NCBI RefSeq assembly: GCF_012848175.1
Contig: NZ_CP051651.1
Coordinates: 3,472,001 to 3,536,000, forward strand
Direction: 5' to 3'
DNA length: 64,000 nucleotides
Source: Xanthomonas campestris pv. badrii
Lineage (GTDB): Bacteria; Pseudomonadota; Gammaproteobacteria; Xanthomonadales; Xanthomonadaceae
Made by a program: the position numbers and the translations under genes. The notes beneath the pieces are model-generated. The model searched no databases and was not told the DNA's origin. It was given only the letters and a program-made list of their open reading frames with translations. Numbering within the stretch: position 1 is the stretch's first letter; each line of letters starts with the position of its first letter. Positions 58,060-64,000 of the stretch are shown piece by piece.

Positions 58060-59424
58060 TCAGTAGGCGAACTCGCGGAACACGCGATCGATATCGCCGT
58101 TCCACGCGCCGTGGTACAGCGCCAGCTTGCGCTCGGCAGCGGTGACGCCGCTTTGGGCGATCTCGGCAATCACGTCGAGAAACCCGGTTTCATCCTGGCC
58201 GTCGCGATTCAGGCGCGCACGCCGGCGCAGCCCCTCACGGGCGATGTCGACCGCCTCCACCGCCAGGTCGCGCACGGTGCCATTGCGGAACGGCAGGCCC
58301 AGTGCGTGCTTGGGCACGCCGTCGCGCAGCGCGTGCCGCTCGGAGGGGCTGACATCCTTGACCAGGTCCCAGGCCGCATCCAGCGCGGTGTCGTCGTACA
58401 GCAGGCCCACCCAGAACGCCGACAGCGCGCACAGGCGATTCCAGGGGCCGGCATCGGCGCCGCGCATTTCCAGGTATTTCTTCAGGCGCACTTCCGGGAA
58501 TGCGGTGGTCATGTGGTCCGACCAATCGCGCAGCGTCGGCAGCGCGCCCGGCAATGCCGGCAGCTTGCCTTGCATGAAATCGCGGAAGCTCTGCCCGCTG
58601 GCATCGTGATAGACGCCGTTGCGGTAGGAGAAATACATCGGCACATCGAGCAGGTAATCGACGTAGCGCTCGTAGCCGAAGCCGTCTTCGAACACGAAAT
58701 CCAGCATGCCGGTGCGGTCGGCGTCGGTGTCGGTCCAGATATGCGAGCGGTAGCTCAGGTAGCCGTTGGGCTTGCCCTCGGTGAACGGCGAATCGGCGAA
58801 CAAGGCGGTGGCGATCGGCTGCAGCGCCAGCGAGACGCGGAACTTCTTCACCATGTCCGCTTCGGTGGCGTAATCCAGGTTGACCTGCACCGTGCAGGTG
58901 CGCGTCATCATGTCCAGGCCGAGCGAGCCGACCTTGGGCATGTAGTTCTTCATGATCTGGTAGCGGCCCTTGGGCATCCACGGCATCTGGTCGCGGCGCC
59001 ACTTGGGCTGGAAGCCCATGCCCAGGAACCCGAGCTGCAACTCGCCGGCCACCTGCGCCACTTCGTCCAGATGGGTGCCGGTTTCCACGCAGGTGTGGTG
59101 CAGGGTTTCCACTGCCGCGCCGGAGAGCTCCAGCTGGCCGGCCGGCTCCAGCGTCACCGAGGCGCCGTCGCGCAGCAGCGCGATGGTGCGGCCGTTTTCC
59201 TGTACCGGCTCCCAGCCGAAACGGGTCAGCCCGGTCAGCAGGGCCTCGATGCCGCGGGCGCCGTCGAAGGTGGGCGCGCGCAGGTCGTCGAGCTGGAAGC
59301 CGAACTTCTCGTGCTCGGTGCCGATCCGCCAATCAGCACTGGCCTTCTCGCCGGAGGCGAGGACCTGCACCAGTTCCGCGCGTTCGGTGATCGGCGTTTC
59401 GGCAACGTGGCTGGGACTCGACAA
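58060..59424 (-). CDS. gshA: Plant-type glutamate-cysteine ligase
   Basis: 454 aa from a TTG at 59424 ([19 protein letters not shown]), the start suggested by family length; the open frame continues upstream to 59526 without similarity. It matches the plant/alphaproteobacterial GCL clade: [57 protein letters not shown] and [10 protein letters not shown]. It makes gamma-glutamylcysteine, the first step of glutathione synthesis, supplying the glutathione used by the frm pathway. Confidence 0.93.
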   Translation of the reverse strand: MSSPSHVAETPITERAELVQVLASGEKASADWRIGTEHEKFGFQLDDLRAPTFDGARGIEALLTGLTRFGWEPVQENGRTIALLRDGASVTLEPAGQLELSGAAVETLHHTCVETGTHLDEVAQVAGELQLGFLGMGFQPKWRRDQMPWMPKGRYQIMKNYMPKVGSLGLDMMTRTCTVQVNLDYATEADMVKKFRVSLALQPIATALFADSPFTEGKPNGYLSYRSHIWTDTDADRTGMLDFVFEDGFGYERYVDYLLDVPMYFSYRNGVYHDASGQSFRDFMQGKLPALPGALPTLRDWSDHMTTAFPEVRLKKYLEMRGADAGPWNRLCALSAFWVGLLYDDTALDAAWDLVKDVSPSERHALRDGVPKHALGLPFRNGTVRDLAVEAVDIAREGLRRRARLNRDGQDETGFLDVIAEIAQSGVTAAERKLALYHGAWNGDIDRVFREFAY

Positions 59425-59646
59425 GGGCAGGCTCGCAAACGAAAGGGGTGGGACGATGTGGGGATCTTCCCCATCCACCGCAAGGCCCGCACTATACCCG
59501 CAGGGCATGGAAAGAATTGCCGCCATCGGCCAGGTCTGAGATTTCCACCCATGTGCACGACGCGGCCCGATGCGATTGCGAGATAGTCACGCCGATGGCG
59601 ATGGCGATGGCTCGCCATACGCTCATGCTAACCCACGGACCCAGAC

Positions 59647-60342
59647 ATGCCTGCGCAACCGACCGAAACCCATCGCAACGACCGCAGCGGCTGGCTGCGT
59701 GCAGCCGTGCTCGGTGCCAACGACGGCATCGTCTCGGTCGCCGGGCTGGTGGTCGGCGTAGCCAGCGCAGGCGCTTCTGCCTCGGTGGTCCTGGCGACCG
59801 GCATTGCCGGAACCGTGGCCGGTGCGATGTCGATGGCGGCGGGCGAGTATGTCTCGGTGCAGTCGCAGGTGGACACTGAACATGCCGACCTCGAGACCGA
59901 GCGCGGCGAACTGAAGAACTTTCCAGAAAGCGAACTGGACGAGCTGGCTGCCATCTATTGCCAGCGCGGACTCGATCCCGCACTGGCACGTCGTGTCGCG
60001 GAGCAACTGACCGCTCACGATGCCCTGCAAGCCCATGCACGCGATGAGTTGGGCATCAACGACACCGCGCGCGCCCGTCCGCTGCAGGCCGCAGCGACGT
60101 CGGCGGCAGCCTTCGTTGCCGGCGCGGTCCTGCCGGTGTTGGCGGCCCTGCTTGCACCGGCCGGCGGGCAAATCTGGGCGACCGGCGCATCGACCCTGGC
60201 CGGTCTGACCTTCACCGGCGCACTGGCGGCGCGCGCCGGTGGCGCAAGCATGTGGCGCGGCGCGCTGCGGGTGGTGTTCTGGGGTGCGGCGGCCATGCTC
60301 GCCACCGGCCTGGTGGGCCGCTTGTTCGGCGTGCAGGTCTAG
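59647..60342 (+). CDS. VIT1/CCC1 family iron/manganese transporter
   Basis: 231 aa. The signature at the start is LRAAVLGANDGIVSVAGLVVGVA, with a cytoplasmic segment (SQVDTEHADLETERGELKNFPESELDE, in short pieces) and two C-terminal helix pairs (SAAAFVAGAVLPVLAALL, RVVFWGAAAMLATGLVG). Members move Fe2+ or Mn2+ out of the cytoplasm. It is encoded convergently to engB. Confidence 0.9.
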   Translation: MPAQPTETHRNDRSGWLRAAVLGANDGIVSVAGLVVGVASAGASASVVLATGIAGTVAGAMSMAAGEYVSVQSQVDTEHADLETERGELKNFPESELDELAAIYCQRGLDPALARRVAEQLTAHDALQAHARDELGINDTARARPLQAAATSAAAFVAGAVLPVLAALLAPAGGQIWATGASTLAGLTFTGALAARAGGASMWRGALRVVFWGAAAMLATGLVGRLFGVQV

Positions 60343-60511
60343 AGCGGCGGCACGCCTGCAGCGCAATGAGCCGTGGGATTCGGCTCCGCAAGGGTCGACG
60401 GCAGCCGACACGTGGACTGTTCGTTGCATCGCACCATCGCTGTGCGCCGGAACTCTGCCAGCCCCCGACGAATAGCGCTGACCGCCAGCGCCCGATACCG
60501 GCCAGCGTCGA

Positions 60512-61135
<624 letters not shown>

Positions 61136-61280
61136 CCCCCTAGGATCGCACGTTCGGGCGCTGCCGGTTTTGCTGCACTGTTCGTTGACCCTGGCGCAAA
61201 GGCGTGCCGATAATCGAAGTACGCCTGCCACAGCCAGTACCCAGACGCGCGCGGGCCGGGTCCATACGGAGCTTTAGCTG

Positions 61281-62078
61281 ATGCGCCATGCTCGTGTGCT
61301 AGTCCTCGCCGCCCTCGCCGTGCCGGTCGTTGCGGCCTTGGCGTTCGCCCAATCGGCGGTCACGCCGATCCCCGATCCGCCGCCCGTGCGCGTTGCGCCG
61401 CTGGAGGTGGACCTGGCCAAGACCACCTGGGGCGATGCCAAGGCCGGGCAGGCCAAGGCCGCCGCCTGCGCGGCCTGCCATGGGCCGGACGGCAATCCGG
61501 CGGTGGCCATGTACCCGCGCATCGCCGGTCAGACCGAGCGCTACGTGGCGCATCAGGTGGCACTGATCGCCAGCGGTGAGCGCAATACCGGCATGTCGGC
61601 AGTGATGGTGCCCTTCGTCAAGGACCTCACCGCGCAGGACATGCGCGACCTGGGCGCCTATTTCGCCACCCAGAAGTCCGCCGCTGGCGTGGCCGACGAT
61701 GCGGTGATCGCCGAGGGCCCGTACCAGGGGATGAAGTTCTACGAAGTTGGCGAAAAGCTCTACCGCGGCGGCGACGTGGCGCGTGGGGTGCCCGCCTGCA
61801 TGGCCTGCCACGGCCCGTCCGGTGGCGGCAACCCGGGCCCGGCCTATCCGCGCCTGGGCGGCCAGCACGCCGAATACGTGGCGCGGCGCCTGAAGGAATA
61901 CCAGGCCGGCACCACCCAGGAGCGCAATCCGGCGCTGTTCAATATCATGGCGCAGGTGGCGCACCCGCTGACCGAGCAGGAGATCCAGGCGCTGTCGAGC
62001 TATCTGCAAGGTCTGCACGACCGCGCCGACGACGCGGCGGCCGCACAGCTGCCTGTCGCTTCGCCGGCACGCTCATGA
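61281..62078 (+). CDS. Diheme cytochrome c (c4-like)
   Basis: 265 aa with a signal peptide (AALAFA before QSAV). Two heme-binding motifs CAACH and CMACH are each followed by a PG-rich class I domain (YPRIAGQTERYV, YPRLGGQHAEYV) with methionine ligands later in each domain. It is a periplasmic electron carrier, probably for a terminal oxidase or another redox partner. A strong terminator follows. Confidence 0.93.
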   Translation: MRHARVLVLAALAVPVVAALAFAQSAVTPIPDPPPVRVAPLEVDLAKTTWGDAKAGQAKAAACAACHGPDGNPAVAMYPRIAGQTERYVAHQVALIASGERNTGMSAVMVPFVKDLTAQDMRDLGAYFATQKSAAGVADDAVIAEGPYQGMKFYEVGEKLYRGGDVARGVPACMACHGPSGGGNPGPAYPRLGGQHAEYVARRLKEYQAGTTQERNPALFNIMAQVAHPLTEQEIQALSSYLQGLHDRADDAAAAQLPVASPARS

Positions 62079-62124
62079 GGCCGGCAGGGTCATGAGCTAG
62101 CCTGCGCCATTGCCTCACCCTGTC

Positions 62125-62157
62125 ACGACGCCGGTCCCGCGACCGGCGTCGTCGTTT
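62125..62157 (+). terminator. Rho-independent terminator after the cytochrome c gene
   Basis: ACGACGCCGGTC (62125-62136) pairs with GACCGGCGTCGT (62141-62152) around CCGC, followed by CGTTT. It separates the cytochrome from the dsbA genes. Confidence 0.85.
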
Positions 62158-62189
62158 CCCGCCTCCCCCTGCATCCCCACGGAGCCTGC

Positions 62190-62840
62190 ATGAACCTGTT
62201 TTCCCGTTTGTCCCTGCTGTTGTTGATCCTGGTGCCGCTGGCGGCCTGTGCCGCCGACAACAAGGCCGCGCCGGTCGAAGGCGAGGACTACACCCTGATC
62301 GACGGCGGCCAGCCGTATGCACCGCTGGCCGGCAAGGTCGAAGTGGTGGAAGTGTTCGGCTATACCTGCCCGCACTGCGCGCATTTCGAGCCGGTGCTGG
62401 AGGCCTGGGTCGCCAAGCAACCGTCCTACGTGCGCTTCACCCCGGTGCCGGCGGCGTTCGGCGGCTTCTGGGATGCCTTCGCGCGCGCCTACTTCACCGC
62501 CGACATGCTGGGCGTGGCCAAGCGCAGCCATCGCGCCATGTTCGATGCCATCCACGAAAAGCAGAGCGTGCCGACCCAGAACGTCTCCCCGGACGAGCTG
62601 GCCGTGTTCTACGCCGACTACGGCGTGCCGCAGCAGCGCTTCGTGGACACCTTCAAGAGCGAGGCGGTGGATGCCAGGCTCAAGGCCGCGCGCGAGTTCG
62701 CGCTGCGCAGCAAGCTGCCGGGCACGCCGGCGCTGATCGTCAACGGGCGCTACCTGATCGGCGCGCGCAATTACCCGGACATGCTGAAGATTGCCGACTA
62801 CCTGATCGCCCGCGAGCACGCCGGGCCGGCCAGGCGCTGA
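62190..62840 (+). CDS. dsbA: Lipoprotein thiol:disulfide interchange protein DsbA, first copy
   Basis: 216 aa. The signal contains the lipobox LAAC. The thioredoxin-fold active site is CPHC (FGYTCPHCAHFEP), with the cis-Pro in GTPALIVNGRY. It introduces disulfides in exported proteins, re-oxidised by DsbB. A second dsbA-like gene follows 91 bp later, an arrangement also known from Xylella. Confidence 0.94.
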   Translation: MNLFSRLSLLLLILVPLAACAADNKAAPVEGEDYTLIDGGQPYAPLAGKVEVVEVFGYTCPHCAHFEPVLEAWVAKQPSYVRFTPVPAAFGGFWDAFARAYFTADMLGVAKRSHRAMFDAIHEKQSVPTQNVSPDELAVFYADYGVPQQRFVDTFKSEAVDARLKAAREFALRSKLPGTPALIVNGRYLIGARNYPDMLKIADYLIAREHAGPARR

Positions 62841-62931
62841 ACCACGTAACCGTTACCGACGGCCGCCCGTGGCATCATGCGCCCCGCGGCCGCCCGGCCC
62901 TTTCCTCGCCCCACGCTGGAGATTCCATCCG

Positions 62932-63747
62932 ATGAAGACCCGCTTCGCCCTGACGCTGATGGCGCTGCTCCCGATCCTGGTCGCCTGCAAGGCCCAGGAC
63001 GGCTCCTCCGACACCGCGCCCGCCACCGCCACGCCCGCTGCCGAGACAGCGCCCGCTCCGGCCGCTGCGACGCCAGCTGCCGATCCGGCGGATCCGCCCG
63101 CTGCTGGCGAAAGCGCCACCACGCCGCCGCCCGCCGCGCCCAGCGCCGCACCGCGCGCGCCGAACGGCCCCGAGCCGGTCGCCGGCACCGACTATCTGGA
63201 TATCGAAGGCGGCCAGCCGTACCAGCAGGCGGCCGGCAAGATCGAAGTGGCCGAGGTGTTCGGCTATGTCTGCCCGGCCTGCAACGCGTTCCAGCCGCTG
63301 ATCGGGCCATGGAAGGCCGGCCTGCCCTCGGACGTGCACTTCGTCTACGTGCCGGCGATGTTCGGTGGCCCGTGGGACGACTACGGCCGCGCCTTCTATG
63401 CCGCCGAAACGCTGGGCGTGCAGGAAAAGACCCACGAAGCGCTGTACAAAGCCATCCACGTCGACCAGACCCTCAAAGGAGAGCGCGGCAAGGATTCGGT
63501 GCAGGACATCGCCGCGTTCTACGCCAAGTACGGCGTGGACTCCAAGACCTTCATCGACACCATGAGCAGCTTCGGCGTGTCGGCCAAGACCAACCGCGCC
63601 AAGCAGTTCGCCACCCGCAGCAAGATCACCGGCACGCCGTCGCTGATCGTCAACGGCAAGTATCTGGTCAAGGGCCAGAGCTTCCCTGACATGCTGCGCA
63701 TCGCCGATCACCTGATCGCGCGCGAACGCGCCACGCTGGCCAAGTGA
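62932..63747 (+). CDS. Lipoprotein DsbA-like protein with long Ala/Pro linker, second copy
   Basis: 271 aa. The signal carries the lipobox LVAC, followed by ~60 residues rich in Ala, Pro and Thr that would extend the domain from the membrane. The thioredoxin fold has the unusual active site CPAC (FGYVCPACNAFQP) and cis-Pro in GTPSLIVNGKY. The changed dipeptide suggests a different redox potential or partner. GGAG lies upstream of the ATG. Confidence 0.92.
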   Translation: MKTRFALTLMALLPILVACKAQDGSSDTAPATATPAAETAPAPAAATPAADPADPPAAGESATTPPPAAPSAAPRAPNGPEPVAGTDYLDIEGGQPYQQAAGKIEVAEVFGYVCPACNAFQPLIGPWKAGLPSDVHFVYVPAMFGGPWDDYGRAFYAAETLGVQEKTHEALYKAIHVDQTLKGERGKDSVQDIAAFYAKYGVDSKTFIDTMSSFGVSAKTNRAKQFATRSKITGTPSLIVNGKYLVKGQSFPDMLRIADHLIARERATLAK

Positions 63748-63766
63748 GCCGGGCGTTCGCCATCCC

Positions 63767-64000
63767 GTGAACGCATCGGATTCGCGCACCCTGCGGGTGC
63801 TGACCGCCAACATCCAGGCCGGCTCCAGCACCCGCCGTTACAGCGATTACGTGACCCGCAGCTGGTCGCATGCGTTGCCGCTGGGCGCAAAGCGCACCAG
63901 CCTGGACAGCATCGCCAAGCTGGCCGGCGACCGCGACATCGTCGGCCTGCAGGAGGCCGACCCGGGCAGCCTGCGCTCGGGCTTCACCAACCAGACCCAC
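63767..64000 (+). CDS. Endonuclease/exonuclease/phosphatase superfamily protein (start only, 3' end outside window)
   Basis: A GTG frame at 63767 stays open to the last base (78 codons). It contains RVLTANIQAGSSTRRYSDYV and DIVGLQEADPGS, typical of the first two blocks of EEP-fold phosphoesterases (metal-binding Asn and Glu). It follows dsbA 2 by 19 bp. The substrate cannot be judged from the fragment. Confidence 0.75.
   Translation, partial: MNASDSRTLRVLTANIQAGSSTRRYSDYVTRSWSHALPLGAKRTSLDSIAKLAGDRDIVGLQEADPGSLRSGFTNQTH

Overview
The window looks like chromosomal DNA from a plant-associated Xanthomonas (gammaproteobacterium). The evidence is high GC with strong third-position GC, the sucrose-utilisation sux locus (LacI regulator, MFS sucrose transporter, TonB-dependent receptor, amylosucrase), a CitMHS citrate permease beside a TctD/TctE-like two-component pair, plant cell wall enzymes (PL4, GH12, GH92), tandem lipoprotein DsbAs, and intergenic repeats of the GGGAATC and CCCTCTCCC types. 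No tRNA, rRNA, insertion sequence, prophage or CRISPR array was seen. The gene set is mostly core or niche metabolism; interest lies in protein variants, regulatory architecture and repeats.

Layout. 1-12.9 kb: 3' end of a GH92 mannosidase, malic enzyme maeB, dicarboxylate permease dctA, an OprP-like porin, a large hybrid sensor kinase, a DUF1460 lipoprotein, an aldo/keto reductase and a NarL-type response regulator, which together suggest a C4-dicarboxylate module. 12.9-19.1 kb: an RR-HK-binding protein operon with overlapping reading frames, divergent from a second OprP-like porin and the citrate permease citH. 19.2-20.0 kb: a PhaB-like reductase whose catalytic Tyr is Phe. 20.2-27.5 kb: the sux locus with two near-identical palindromic operators between suxC and suxA.

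27.7-40.4 kb: housekeeping and mixed genes. These include a DJ-1 family protein, a QEGLA-motif (DUF1704) protein coupled to RsgA, an aminotransferase and SGNH hydrolase, a low-GC orphan, a methyltransferase, a polysaccharide deacetylase, a Grx/A-type-like/rhodanese fusion, DUF924, a coupled amidohydrolase pair and a GRAM protein. 40.8-43.4 kb: secreted rhamnogalacturonan lyase and GH12 glucanase. 43.8-48.5 kb: DegV, a small conserved protein, a DMT/PhzF operon and a MocR-like regulator. 48.8-51.8 kb: a glutathione-dependent formaldehyde detoxification operon (frmR-frmA-gfa-fghA) whose FrmR lacks the usual sensing Cys35. 52.0-64.0 kb: LysR with a divergent TDT transporter, a glycosyltransferase, an OmpR/EnvZ-type pair, plant-type glutamate-cysteine ligase, a VIT1/CCC1 family protein, EngB GTPase, a diheme cytochrome c, two DsbA lipoproteins and the start of an EEP-superfamily protein.

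How it fits together: two organic-acid uptake modules (each an outer-membrane porin, an inner-membrane symporter and a two-component system) lie next to the sucrose system, with malic enzyme to pull carboxylates into central metabolism. The most unusual features are the PhaB F153 and FrmR Y35 substitutions, a binding protein translationally coupled to a sensor kinase with no adjacent permease, a heptanucleotide array touching the start codon of the citrate-locus response regulator, and a Cys-free A-type-like domain inside a glutaredoxin-rhodanese fusion.
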